Source: Fluviispira vulneris (GTDB lineage: Bacteria > Bdellovibrionota_B > Oligoflexia > Silvanigrellales > Silvanigrellaceae). Taken from it: a stretch of DNA of 64,000 bases. The translations under genes were made by a program, and so were the position numbers. The stretch spans positions 372,001 to 436,000 of the forward strand of contig NZ_JACRSE010000002.1 of assembly GCF_014281055.1 (NCBI RefSeq), read 5' to 3'. The notes below the pieces were generated by a model. It made no database searches. It was given only the letters and a program-made list of their open reading frames with translations, and was not told where the DNA came from. This document shows, piece by piece, positions 36,717 to 45,167 of this stretch (position 1 is its first letter; each line of letters begins with the position of its first letter).

Positions 36717-37717
36717 TTGGCTTGTCCATTTGTAGTAAATGCAAAAGGGATATCAGAATCGTTTATCTTAAAATCCTTTATGAATTTATTTTTATCATAT
36801 AAAACCCAGAGGCAATCACCATGCCCAGCACCCATTGTTTTATAGGGTATTTGCATATCATTTAATTTGTCGAGAAGTATATTTAAATTCAAATTGTTTC
36901 TAGGTAAAAGATTTTGTCTTTGAGCAATTTCAAGCGACATTTTCATCAAGTAGATTGTATTCAAAAGTGAAGAATCTTCTATAAATTTATCTGCAAGCAA
37001 AGCATGTTCAGAAGCATGCTTTTCCCTATTTTCTTGTGACTGAAAGCCTTTTACTATTTTTGAGGTGTCAGAGTACACACGTGTTTTTATAAAAAAACCA
37101 TAGTTTTCAATGCTGTCAGACAGCGTAAAGTTTTCAATAATAGGAATCGAGCTTTCTTGGCGGTTTTGAAAAAGCCAAAGTTGAGTTTTATCAAACGGTA
37201 TATTTTCTTGGCTTGCTGCAAGTTGAACTGCAACATCATAACAGCTTCCCGAACCTTGAATACAATTTAAGGATTCTCGAACAGCTTTCCAAAACTCTTC
37301 GTTATTCATGAAATCTTTTTCGTTAAATAACAGTAGCCAAAGCCCCTTTGATATTCCAGCGATGAGTGCTGAAGAACTGCCAAATCCAAGGTCAGGATTA
37401 AATGAATTTTTAATTTCAATTTGTAAGTCTTTATTTTGTAAATTCTGCTTCCACGGGAAAAGTAGGTTCTTAAAAAAATTAAGATCACGGTTATCTTTGG
37501 AATTTAGGCTCTCGGTTAATTTAAATTCAAGAGGATTTTCTGTAAAAAATGAGCTTTTTACAGTAACTTTTCCATCAGATTGAGTTGGTTGCAAGTGTAT
37601 ATCTATGTGAAATGTATGTTGATAGAAAGTCAGAGCAATAGCTCTTCCTGAATACAATACGCCGTATTCACCAAAAAGCATGGCTTTTGCAGGGACATAA
37701 AAACTTATTTGAGGCAT
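36713..37717 (-). CDS. GHMP kinase, probable phosphomevalonate kinase
   Basis: 334 residues. VPAKAMLFGEYGVLYSGRAIAL and LGFGSSSALIAGISKGLW are the GHMP substrate and ATP motifs. MGAGHGDCLWVLYD is the third motif with an atypical His-Gly-Asp. It is assigned as phosphomevalonate kinase because the other four pathway steps around it are filled and this activity is otherwise missing. The sequence alone does not prove the substrate. It is 14 bp after mvaA and overlaps mvaD by 4 bp. Confidence 0.82.
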   Translation of the reverse strand: MPQISFYVPAKAMLFGEYGVLYSGRAIALTFYQHTFHIDIHLQPTQSDGKVTVKSSFFTENPLEFKLTESLNSKDNRDLNFFKNLLFPWKQNLQNKDLQIEIKNSFNPDLGFGSSSALIAGISKGLWLLLFNEKDFMNNEEFWKAVRESLNCIQGSGSCYDVAVQLAASQENIPFDKTQLWLFQNRQESSIPIIENFTLSDSIENYGFFIKTRVYSDTSKIVKGFQSQENREKHASEHALLADKFIEDSSLLNTIYLMKMSLEIAQRQNLLPRNNLNLNILLDKLNDMQIPYKTMGAGHGDCLWVLYDKNKFIKDFKINDSDIPFAFTTNGQAK

Positions 37718-37731
37718 TTCTAAAGTTTTCT

Positions 37732-39042
37732 TTACTTTTGCGCGTTATCTGTTTCAACCACAGATATGCTTGGGAAATGGTCGTATTTTCTCATCATTTC
37801 TAGATTTTTTTCATGCAATGCCATATGCCCTTTCTGAATGCCTTCACACCCGAGTGCACGAATCGCTGATAAATTTTGCGCTAAGCCGACGCTTGCAATG
37901 ATAGATGATAGTTTTGCTGAAGAGGGTGAACCCATTAATTTTAAGCATGCAGCCGCTGAAGGATGCAACGTGGTCACACCACCTACAGTGCCCACAGCAA
38001 TAGGAACGGCAATTTCACCTTGTAGTCGGTTGTTTTCATTAATAAACCACTTTGTTAGAGGTTTATACACTCCCGACAATGAAGCGTATGCATGGCATCC
38101 AGCCTCTACGGCACGCCAATCATTACCAGTTGCAATGACGATTGGATCTATACCATTCATAACACCTTTGTTATGCGTGGCAGCACGAAAGGGATCGAGA
38201 TCGGCAAACTCCCAAACCGAGCAAATGCGTCTTGCTGCTTCTTCTCCAGAGTATCCATCTCTTTCAAGCGCATTCATATCAATTTCACATTTGACTTTTG
38301 TGATTCTATGGGTGGTTAAATTTGTGAGAATTTTAGAACCAACTGCACAAGGGATAACTTCAGGTAATAAGCGTCCCACTTCTTCAGCAATTGAATTTAC
38401 GATATTTGCACCCATAGCTTCACAGGTATCGACGTTCACATGCACAACATAGTAGCCAGGTTTAGAAAGAGCTCTCAATTCAACACTTTTGACCCCTCCT
38501 CCTCGAGAAATAAGTCGAGGATGGCATTTTTGTGCTGCTTCAATAATTCTTTCTTGAACACTTGAGTCAAAAAGTGCAAATATATTTTCTGATGGGGAAG
38601 CAAAAAATTGAATTTGGCATGTGGCTATTGTTTCAGTCGGCTCAGAAATAAAACCTCCTCCGGTGCGTGCAAGTTTTGCTCCATAGCTTGCAGCAGCAAC
38701 AACGCTCGATTCTTCAACGGCCATTGGTATAAACACCTCTTCCCCATCGATGAGAAAGTTTGTCGCAATCCCAAGTGGCAATGTGTAACCACCAATACAA
38801 TTTTCAATAAACTTTTCAGCTTGTTCAATATTGAGAGCTCCAGAATTATTTAAATAATGAGCTTCATCCGAGCTTATGATATTGCGCGAAACCATTGCTT
38901 GAGCGCGGGACTTAGAATTCATTTGGGCAAAATTTGGGATGCGGCTCGAAGAAGGCATGCCTTGATGAATAATAGGCTTAGCATTGACATCCGTTTGCTT
39001 AGTTGTGGTTCTTGCTACGATTTGTTGTGCGTCTTTTACCAT
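37732..39042 (-). CDS. mvaA: Hydroxymethylglutaryl-CoA reductase, class II
   Basis: 436 residues. It reduces HMG-CoA to mevalonate. Motifs of the class II enzymes: VEESSVVAAASYGAKLAR with the catalytic Glu, VNVDTCEAMGANIVNSIAE as the nucleotide-binding segment, NKGVMNGIDPIVIATGNDWRA with the catalytic Asp, and the C-terminal IQKGHMALHEKN with the catalytic His. Length fits the ~430-residue bacterial form, and there is no membrane domain. Co-transcription with fni (15-bp gap) and downstream kinases points to biosynthesis rather than mevalonate breakdown. Confidence 0.95.
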   Translation of the reverse strand: MVKDAQQIVARTTTKQTDVNAKPIIHQGMPSSSRIPNFAQMNSKSRAQAMVSRNIISSDEAHYLNNSGALNIEQAEKFIENCIGGYTLPLGIATNFLIDGEEVFIPMAVEESSVVAAASYGAKLARTGGGFISEPTETIATCQIQFFASPSENIFALFDSSVQERIIEAAQKCHPRLISRGGGVKSVELRALSKPGYYVVHVNVDTCEAMGANIVNSIAEEVGRLLPEVIPCAVGSKILTNLTTHRITKVKCEIDMNALERDGYSGEEAARRICSVWEFADLDPFRAATHNKGVMNGIDPIVIATGNDWRAVEAGCHAYASLSGVYKPLTKWFINENNRLQGEIAVPIAVGTVGGVTTLHPSAAACLKLMGSPSSAKLSSIIASVGLAQNLSAIRALGCEGIQKGHMALHEKNLEMMRKYDHFPSISVVETDNAQK

Positions 39043-39057
39043 TGTTGTTACCTTTTC

Positions 39058-40209
39058 TTATGGAACTTTCTGAACTATGCGAGAATTTAACTGAGTTAAA
39101 TTAAGAGCTCCCGCACAAAACATGGTTATAGAAAGAGATTTTCTAAAAAAATTAAGCTCTCTTTCTACCGATTCCAAAGGAGTTTCACCAGCAAGAGGAG
39201 ATACAGCGGCCTTAAATAAAGGCAAACCAACACCAACCATTGAGGCTCCTAGTGCAACCGCTTTTGCAACCTGCAGACCATTGCGAATGCCCCCTGTTGC
39301 AATCAATGGGACATTGTATTGAAGATCGTTTTTCAGTCTAGAGCAACAGAGCAGAGAATCATCGGTCGACATTCCCCAATTTTTAAATAAATCGCCAAGC
39401 CTCTGTCCTTCTTTGTCCGATCTCAGACCTTCAATTGCGCTCCAACTTGTTCCACCTTTTCCTCCAACATCTACAGCTGCGACCCCTGCAGAAACAAGTT
39501 TCTGATAAGTTTCAGACGATATACCAGAACCAACTTCTTTTATTATAACGGGAACGTGAAGGCTTCTGGCAATTTTTTCGATCTTTGTGAGCAACTTTGA
39601 AAAATTTCTTTCGCCCTCAGGTTGGATACACTCTTGCAAAGCATTGAGATGAATCGCAAATGCTCCAAGTTCAAGATCATCAACTAATCTTTTAATGTCT
39701 TCAAGAGTTATGCCATAATTTAGACTTACAGCCCCTATATTACCAATAACAAAAAGATTTGGGGCCACTTTTCTCACATCAAAAAGCTTTTTAAATTTAG
39801 TATCTTTTATCAGCATTTTTTGGGAGCCGAGTCCCATCGGAATATTGAATTTTTCAGCAGCTAGAGCAATGGCCTCATTGATCTCTTGCCCCTTGTCCAC
39901 ACCACCCGTCATACCAGTCACAAGGAGTGGCATAGCAAACGATTTATTAAGAAAATTTTGAGTTAAATCGAGGTCATTAAAGTCAATTTCAGGCAATGCT
40001 TCTGGGATAAAATGAAACTGGGAGAAGGGTTCACCATCGGATTCAATATTTTCCGTTTTACAAATACGAATATGATCGTTTTTCCGGCTCACCATGAGTT
40101 CGGGAGTGTCTTCGATATTAGAAAGTAATTTTGAATGCTTATGGTTTTTTATATGCGGCAAAGTAAAATGCTCCATAATATAGGGGAGAAAGCCACAGCA
40201 GGTAAACAA
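39058..40209 (-). CDS. fni: Type 2 isopentenyl-diphosphate isomerase (FMN-dependent)
   Basis: 383 residues with the outermost start. It interconverts IPP and DMAPP using reduced FMN. Motifs: RKNDHIRIC near the N-terminus, PLLVTGMTGG, GLGSQKM, HLNALQECIQPEGER, VIIKEVGSGIS, VDVGGKGGTSW and the FMN-phosphate loop ATGGIRNG. The TTG at 40209 has AAAGG upstream. An in-frame ATG at 40176 lacks a ribosome-binding site, and an ATG at 40095 would begin just before RKNDH, where homologues start. The first ~40 residues are therefore uncertain. It heads the mevalonate operon; HMG-CoA synthase is not in the window. Confidence 0.92.
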   Translation of the reverse strand: MFTCCGFLPYIMEHFTLPHIKNHKHSKLLSNIEDTPELMVSRKNDHIRICKTENIESDGEPFSQFHFIPEALPEIDFNDLDLTQNFLNKSFAMPLLVTGMTGGVDKGQEINEAIALAAEKFNIPMGLGSQKMLIKDTKFKKLFDVRKVAPNLFVIGNIGAVSLNYGITLEDIKRLVDDLELGAFAIHLNALQECIQPEGERNFSKLLTKIEKIARSLHVPVIIKEVGSGISSETYQKLVSAGVAAVDVGGKGGTSWSAIEGLRSDKEGQRLGDLFKNWGMSTDDSLLCCSRLKNDLQYNVPLIATGGIRNGLQVAKAVALGASMVGVGLPLFKAAVSPLAGETPLESVERELNFFRKSLSITMFCAGALNLTQLNSRIVQKVP

Positions 40210-40320
40210 ATTTACCTTTCAATGACTTAACATACAATTAGCTACAATCAAGAATAAACAATAGCAAAAAAGACTTTAAAATTTTGTCCTGTATGTCGAT
40301 ATATTTACAGAGAGACAAAA

Positions 40321-40349
40321 TTGACTAATAGGTCAGTTTATTTTATGAT
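40321..40349 (+). promoter_or_regulatory. Likely sigma-70 promoter for 40390-41654
   Basis: TTGACT (40321-40326), exactly 17 nt, TATGAT (40344-40349), 40 nt upstream of the ATG at 40390. Good agreement with consensus in both boxes. Divergent from fni. Confidence 0.6.
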
Positions 40350-40389
40350 TTATTAAAATATTTGTAAAATTAGCGTATTGGAGGCATTA

Positions 40390-41007
40390 ATGGCTCCCAA
40401 ATCAATTGAAAACCCAATTTGGATGAACGAGAGCAATGCAGTGCAGTTCTTTCATGAAAAAGTAGTAGAAGCTCAGGAAAGACAAAGACTTAGGTTGACT
40501 GAAAATGTCGAATTTTACATTGTTAACTTATTGTGCGAACAAGTTAGGATGAATGAAAGTGAAGACAGTGAAAATTGTCTTGTCCTTATATTAAAAAAAG
40601 CTCTTGAAAGCTCACATGTTGAGAAGATTGCTTTATATAAAAAACTCGCTGACACAGCCCTTTATTTTTCCGGATTTTTCCAAGAGTATTTTAATCGAAA
40701 AAGTTTTGATATTAAATATTATGTGAATATGGGTGAATCAGCTTACGGCGAATTATCTCATCTGCTTAAAGGTAAAAATACCTATCAAGAAACTATGTCG
40801 CAAATTTATCAAGAGATGAGTAAAAGCTTTACGAAAGCAGTTGAAATTTTATTGGATATATCTGAGCAAACAACTCACCAAGATCAAATAAGATCGACTT
40901 TAAGCATTTACGATGCCTGGTTAAACACTGCCAGTGCAAAACTTGAAAAAGAACTTTTAGCCCGCGGTGTTCATCCAATTAAGATCAATTCGCGGAAGGT
41001 TCAATAA
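40390..41007 (+). CDS. Hypothetical helical cytoplasmic protein
   Basis: 205 residues, soluble, no signal peptide, almost entirely helical. I recognise no catalytic motif. The start is ATG 40390 with GGAGG (40380-40384) 5 nt upstream; an in-frame TTG at 40378 would overlap that site. The next gene starts 2 bp after its stop, so the two are one unit. Together they may form a complex, but this is inferred from spacing only. Confidence 0.75.
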   Translation: MAPKSIENPIWMNESNAVQFFHEKVVEAQERQRLRLTENVEFYIVNLLCEQVRMNESEDSENCLVLILKKALESSHVEKIALYKKLADTALYFSGFFQEYFNRKSFDIKYYVNMGESAYGELSHLLKGKNTYQETMSQIYQEMSKSFTKAVEILLDISEQTTHQDQIRSTLSIYDAWLNTASAKLEKELLARGVHPIKINSRKVQ

Positions 41008-41009
41008 AG

Positions 41010-41654
41010 ATGTCTTCTCTTAAGCCAAATAAAAAAATTGCACAAGGCTGTAAAGTATCATTAAATATATTAGCGCGTTATTATGGCTTAAAAAGTGAAG
41101 AGAATATAGAAGAATTCGTGTTATTTCCAAGCGAAGATATTGATGCCTATAGTGGACAAATTCTTTTTGAAGAAAATATAGAGAATGATGAGTTTTTTAT
41201 CGGTATTCAATTTGGTCATAAAATCTATCAGGAATTTGAAAATGAGAGTATTATTTCTCTCAACTCTTTAGCTGTAGTTGCAGAAGAAACGAGTCATTTT
41301 AAATTGATCACCGACTCTGTTTTAGCAAAATCGAATTTAAGTAAACTTGAAATTGAGACTTTGGGTGAAATCGATCGCTTTTTATGTTTAATGCATTGGA
41401 ATTTTGAAAATAATCTGCATAAAATTGAAAGGAACTGGCAGAACTTACATCAAATCTGTGATGAAGTTTTTCAGGGTAAACGATTTAAAGAAAATAAAAA
41501 TCCTTTGTATGTGGATGCTGAAGCTCTCGCTTTTAAGCACTTACGCCAAGCTTTTGCAAAGGAATGGGATTCCACTCATTTTAATTTCGCAATTCCTGAT
41601 AAGCAAGCCTGCCATTATTTAACAGATTTGAGAAAAATGATTTTAAGAGCTTAG
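41010..41654 (+). CDS. Hypothetical protein coupled to 40390-41007
   Basis: 214 residues, soluble, with acidic central sequence (EENIENDEFF) and a helical C-terminal half. VVAEETSHFKLITD and a later LCLMHWNFENN might place His and Glu residues together, but I cannot assign a fold. It follows the preceding gene by 2 bp. No terminator-like poly-T hairpin follows, although a large palindrome lies 160 bp downstream. Confidence 0.72.
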   Translation: MSSLKPNKKIAQGCKVSLNILARYYGLKSEENIEEFVLFPSEDIDAYSGQILFEENIENDEFFIGIQFGHKIYQEFENESIISLNSLAVVAEETSHFKLITDSVLAKSNLSKLEIETLGEIDRFLCLMHWNFENNLHKIERNWQNLHQICDEVFQGKRFKENKNPLYVDAEALAFKHLRQAFAKEWDSTHFNFAIPDKQACHYLTDLRKMILRA

Positions 41655-41974
41655 TGCTTTTGCAGATAATTTTATATATTTGTGTGTATAAAAAAAATAA
41701 TAATTTTAATCTTTTTAATTTAATTTATAAATAATCAACTTAATTTCTTTATAAGAAATAATCAAATTACACTAGGATGATATTAGCAGAACATTAAAAA
41801 ATTTTTAATTTTTTGATTGACAAGCGTTTATAAAAATATATTTTTATAAACGCTTGTCAAATGTAATTTAATTTTACTTTAAGGGTTTTTTTGTAAATAC
41901 TATTTAAAGATGTGTTTGTCAAAATAAATCCTCATAAGAAAGTACCAACTTTGGTATAAAGGAAAAGTCGAAAA
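41655..41974. other. 320-bp AT-rich gap with a large palindrome
   Basis: No gene seen. Contents: long A/T runs, the 44-bp perfect palindrome at 41817-41860, and an AAAGGAAAAG ribosome-binding site just before 41975. Confidence 0.6.
41817..41860. repeat. 44-bp perfect palindrome
   Basis: Two 22-nt arms, 41817-41838 and 41839-41860, are exact reverse complements with no spacer. Each arm starts TTGACAAGCG and ends in an A/T run at the centre. It is far longer than a usual terminator stem and is not followed by a T run. It could be a cruciform or protein-binding site, or a folded miniature element. I saw no second copy in the window. Confidence 0.9.
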
Positions 41975-42199
41975 ATGATAAAATTAGACTGCCAATATTA
42001 TTCTGATTATGAAAAAATTTCTTTTCGAGGTTATCTGGTGCATCAGGAATGCACAGAGATCGATCAAGTACTCGTTATTTATCCCGATGCGTTTGGATTG
42101 AGTCCGTATTTTAAAGACCTTGCAAATACTTTCGTGCTAAAAAGATCTTATCAAATGATTGAATGCTTTTTAAATGAAAATTTGAAAGAAAGTAATTGA
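41975..42199 (+). pseudogene. Dienelactone-hydrolase-like remnant with internal deletion
   Basis: 74 codons. The first ~48 residues (ISFRGYLVHQ...VLVIYPDAFGLSPYFKDLAN) match the N-terminus of dienelactone hydrolase family proteins. The last ~20 (KRSYQMIECFLNENLKES) resemble the family's C-terminal helix (RSWxxMxxFxxE). The ~150 residues between, including the catalytic Cys, Asp and His, are missing, so the frame looks like an in-frame deletion product. A ribosome-binding site remains and the peptide may still be made, but enzymatic activity is not expected. Confidence 0.65.
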
Positions 42200-42254
42200 T
42201 GGTACTCTATTCTCTTAAACAGTCTATAATTTTAATAACAGGAGCGAAAATAAA

Positions 42255-42866
42255 ATGATTAAAAATATAATATTCGATTTTGGTGGTGTGTTAATTGAAT
42301 GGGAGCCTGATAACTTATATTTATCTTATTTTAAGAGCAAAAAAGCCACAGAAACTTTTTACCAAGAAACAGGAATCAAAATTCTCAATCGAGAAATGGA
42401 TAGAGGCCTTTCGTTTGACATAGCCATCAAAACTCTTGTGGATAGATTCCCACACTACCAAGAACCTATTATGTTTTGGAAAACCCATTGGCACAAAATG
42501 CTCGGTAACATCATAACCGATAACGTGGAACTCTTACAAATATTGGAAAGGAAAGGTTACAACCTTTACGGACTCACGAATTGGTCGGGTGAGACCTTTC
42601 CCTACGTATATTATAAACATGAATTTTTCAGAATATTTAAAGATATAGTTGTTTCTGGTAGAGAAGGACTTATAAAACCAGAACCCGATATTTATCATTT
42701 GTGTTTAAAGCGTAACAATCTTCAAGCGAGTGAAACAGTCTTTATAGATGACAATTTTGAGAATTGCCTTGCCTCTCGTGATTTAGGAATAAATGCGATC
42801 CAATTTACGGACACAGAAAGTTTAAAAGCTGCCCTAAAAGAACTTGGAGTGAAATTAGTGAATTAA
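42255..42866 (+). CDS. HAD-superfamily phosphatase (YihX-like)
   Basis: 203 residues. Motif I is IIFDFGGVLIEWEP, motif II is the Thr of LYGLTNWSG, motif III is the Lys of GLIKPEPDIY, and motif IV is FIDDNFENCLASRDLGI. This order and the FDFGGV variant fit the YihX/haloacid dehalogenase-like subgroup acting on small phosphorylated metabolites; the substrate is unknown. AGGAG precedes the ATG. Its 3' 108 bp are duplicated exactly at 45038-45145. Confidence 0.9.
   Translation: MIKNIIFDFGGVLIEWEPDNLYLSYFKSKKATETFYQETGIKILNREMDRGLSFDIAIKTLVDRFPHYQEPIMFWKTHWHKMLGNIITDNVELLQILERKGYNLYGLTNWSGETFPYVYYKHEFFRIFKDIVVSGREGLIKPEPDIYHLCLKRNNLQASETVFIDDNFENCLASRDLGINAIQFTDTESLKAALKELGVKLVN
42737..42844 (+). 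repeat. 108-bp exact direct repeat, copy 1 (inside the HAD gene)
   Basis: Identical to 45038-45145, offset 2301 bp. It encodes motif IV and most of the C-terminus of the HAD protein. Identity ends abruptly at both sides. Confidence 0.93.
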
Positions 42867-43477
42867 AATTTTTTAAATTATTATATTTATAATTCAATCA
42901 ATAGATTATATAAATAATTTAAATAGTGCTTTAATTAACAGGTATTTTCCGGAATTTTTATGGATAAAAATAAGGTTGATTGTGGCACTTACTATATAAT
43001 TTCTATCAACTTTTAATTCAATTATTTTTCTATGACAAAATGGCTTGATTGTGAAGTTTACAATTAAAATATTCTTGGATGATATTTCCTGAAAATAAAA
43101 AGCATTTTAGCTTTAGAAGATTTTATGTGTAGATGAGTCAAAATAAAATATAGGTTATGGTTAATTTGATGCGAAGATAAGTAAAAATAAATTTATCCTA
43201 GAAATTTGTTTTCATGTGTTAATATAAAAATAAATAGTAAAACTTTAAATTTAATTTTTACTATTTATTTGATTATTTATTTATTGAATGAAATATTTTA
43301 AATCGCTTTCAGCAATAAATTGAAAGCAAATAAATGTTTAAAAATATAATAAGATAAATTAAATATAATTATAAAAAATAAAAGTTTAATGTCAGTATTT
43401 GTATTATTTAATGCAATATTTCTATATTATAAGTTCCAAAATTATATTTTAATTAATAGAAAATAATAGGAGAGAAT
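42867..43477. other. 611-bp AT-rich intergenic region
   Basis: No supportable gene. There is a 15-bp inverted repeat (43228-43242 with 43256-43270) of only A/T-rich arms, a 7-bp GCTTTCA/TGAAAGC hairpin near 43310-43335, and two loosely similar TTGATTGTG segments near 42977 and 43053. The GAGAG ribosome-binding site of the next gene ends the region. Confidence 0.5.
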
Positions 43478-44491
43478 ATGAAATTAAAAATTATAGCAGC
43501 CACTTTGGCTCTTCTTTCGTTAAATGCATATGCTTGGAATTATAGATACAATGAAGCTGATAAAGGTTGGATTATCCCATATTCTGATTCATACATTGGC
43601 TCGCAAAGTGACGATTGGAGCTGTGGAGCATATGCTGGGACAAAATTCCTCAATGCCTTTGGACATGGAGTTGGATACAGGACATTTAAAATACATTATT
43701 CGCAAAAAATGTGGGGGAATGGAGTTGGTAGTGCTTTCGAAATTGGCAATGAACTTGGATTGTCTCCAAACAGATTGCAGCAAGGTATCAATTTTTATGT
43801 CGCTGAAAGAGTCGCTTCAAAAATTAAAAAAGGTATTCTCACAACACAAGATGTAAAAGCAGAAGTCTGGCGTGATTATAGTACATCCGCTATTAAGCGA
43901 GAAGTCTTGATTAATAAGAGACCTGCAATTGTTCTGCTGAAAAAATCAGGATTGAATTTGCACTGGGTAACAGTAATTGGTTGGATAGAGTCAGCTGATA
44001 AAGCAATTTATGCAGATAGCGATGGCACAATAAGAACTGCTGACTTTTATGAATTTAATAGTATGCGTTTAAATGATTATAGTTATTTAGCTGTTGGAAT
44101 TTACCCTAAAACTGTGATTACTGGGTCAATTGTTAAATTTAATACTCTAGATTCATTTTTCGATACTTTAGTAAGTGGCTCTGAACATCTTAATTACAAA
44201 GTTCCTGTTTTAAGTGAGGTATATAATTTAAATAAATTGGGTGGTGAAACGATTAATTCAATCTTAGGTTATGGAGTTAACGACATAAATGATACTTTAA
44301 GAAATTTAGGAATTCATGGGTTAGTCCCTGATTTAACAATCCCTTTATCAATGTCAGATATTGTTAAAATTAAAAATGAGGCAAAAAGAATTGTAGAAAA
44401 TGTAGCCAATAGTCTTGGCTATCAACATGCTGAGAAAGGAGTGAAAAGAGTTAATAATGAAATAAGAAGATTTTTTGGTTGGAGGAGATAA
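43478..44491 (+). CDS. Secreted papain/C39-like cysteine-peptidase-fold protein
   Basis: 337 residues with a clear signal peptide (KIIAATLALLSLNAYA). The mature N-terminal ~190 residues carry DDWSCGAYAGTKFLNAFG with a candidate nucleophile Cys at the start of a helix, LNLHWVTVIGWI with a candidate His, and IYADSDG with a candidate Asp. This is the order and spacing of C39-type peptidases. The C-terminal ~140 residues are helical and unrecognised. It may be an extracellular protease or a catalytically altered relative. It is a lone gene followed by a strong terminator. Confidence 0.78.
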   Translation: MKLKIIAATLALLSLNAYAWNYRYNEADKGWIIPYSDSYIGSQSDDWSCGAYAGTKFLNAFGHGVGYRTFKIHYSQKMWGNGVGSAFEIGNELGLSPNRLQQGINFYVAERVASKIKKGILTTQDVKAEVWRDYSTSAIKREVLINKRPAIVLLKKSGLNLHWVTVIGWIESADKAIYADSDGTIRTADFYEFNSMRLNDYSYLAVGIYPKTVITGSIVKFNTLDSFFDTLVSGSEHLNYKVPVLSEVYNLNKLGGETINSILGYGVNDINDTLRNLGIHGLVPDLTIPLSMSDIVKIKNEAKRIVENVANSLGYQHAEKGVKRVNNEIRRFFGWRR

Positions 44492-44539
44492 TATTTATTA
44501 AAATTAATTTTTACAAAAAATAATTTATATTTAGAAAAA

Positions 44540-44575
44540 GGGGAATTAAAGACTGTTAATTCCCCTCAGTTTTTG
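44540..44575 (+). terminator. Rho-independent terminator
   Basis: 10-bp perfect stem (GGGGAATTAA at 44540-44549, TTAATTCCCC at 44556-44565) with a 6-nt loop, followed by a T-rich tract. It ends the peptidase-like gene and overlaps the leader of the next gene. Confidence 0.88.
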
Positions 44576-44599
44576 TTAAAAAAAATTAGGAGATTTTTA

Positions 44600-45052
44600 A
44601 TGGGATATATTTTAAAATTATTTATAGTAAATACTACTATTTTTTCATTGGTCTCATGTAAAGAGAATAAGACCCGTGAAGAAGGAGAGCGGAGAATAAA
44701 AGATTCCGAAATAACAATCTATTCTAATAAAGATCTAAGAGATTTAAGTATTGGCGATTTTATATACGCAGACTTTACTCAAAAATCAATCGAGAATCAT
44801 AAAGGATTTTTTAGTGATTATTATTCTCCAATTATCATAAATATAATAAGCGGTTTAAGAAGATTAGAGTGTCGTGATATATTTTCAGAAAAAACGCAAT
44901 GCTATCAAATAACAAGTGAAAATATAGAGTTTAGCTATATAATGGTAGGTTCATTTTATAGAACAAGGGGAGGTATTCTCATTCATGGCAGACCGCAAAC
45001 TATTCAATCTGAAATTAAAACTTATAAATTTTCTCTTAGTCTTTATAGATGA
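44600..45052 (+). CDS. Small lipoprotein, 3' end inside a duplicated segment
   Basis: 150 residues. An AGGAGA site precedes ATG 44600. The signal peptide ends in the lipobox LVSC (FSLVSCKEN), so the mature protein would be lipid-anchored. The rest is charged and of unknown fold. The last codons (SLYR and the stop) lie within the 108-bp repeat beginning at 45038, so the original C-terminus may have been replaced when that segment arrived. Function unknown. Confidence 0.65.
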   Translation: MGYILKLFIVNTTIFSLVSCKENKTREEGERRIKDSEITIYSNKDLRDLSIGDFIYADFTQKSIENHKGFFSDYYSPIIINIISGLRRLECRDIFSEKTQCYQITSENIEFSYIMVGSFYRTRGGILIHGRPQTIQSEIKTYKFSLSLYR

Positions 45053-45167
45053 CAATTTTGAGAATTGCCTTGCCTCTCGTGATTTAGGAATAAATGCGAT
45101 CCAATTTACGGACACAGAAAGTTTAAAAGCTGCCCTAAAAGAACTCGGGGTTGCATATCTTCAATGA
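45038..45167 (+). pseudogene. 3' remnant of a HAD phosphatase gene (repeat copy 2)
   Basis: 45038-45145 is identical to 42737-42844. In the HAD frame it encodes VFIDDNFENCLASRDLGINA and on to KELG, then a different ending (VAYLQ, stop at 45165-45167) from copy 1. The upstream part of the gene is absent, and the lipoprotein frame reads into it. It looks like the tail of a lost paralogue homogenised with, or copied from, the intact gene. Confidence 0.85.

Noticed and set aside
43228-43270. 15-bp inverted repeat as a terminator
   Set aside because: Arms are almost only A/T with a 13-nt loop, and no gene ends nearby; such structures are expected by chance in this composition.
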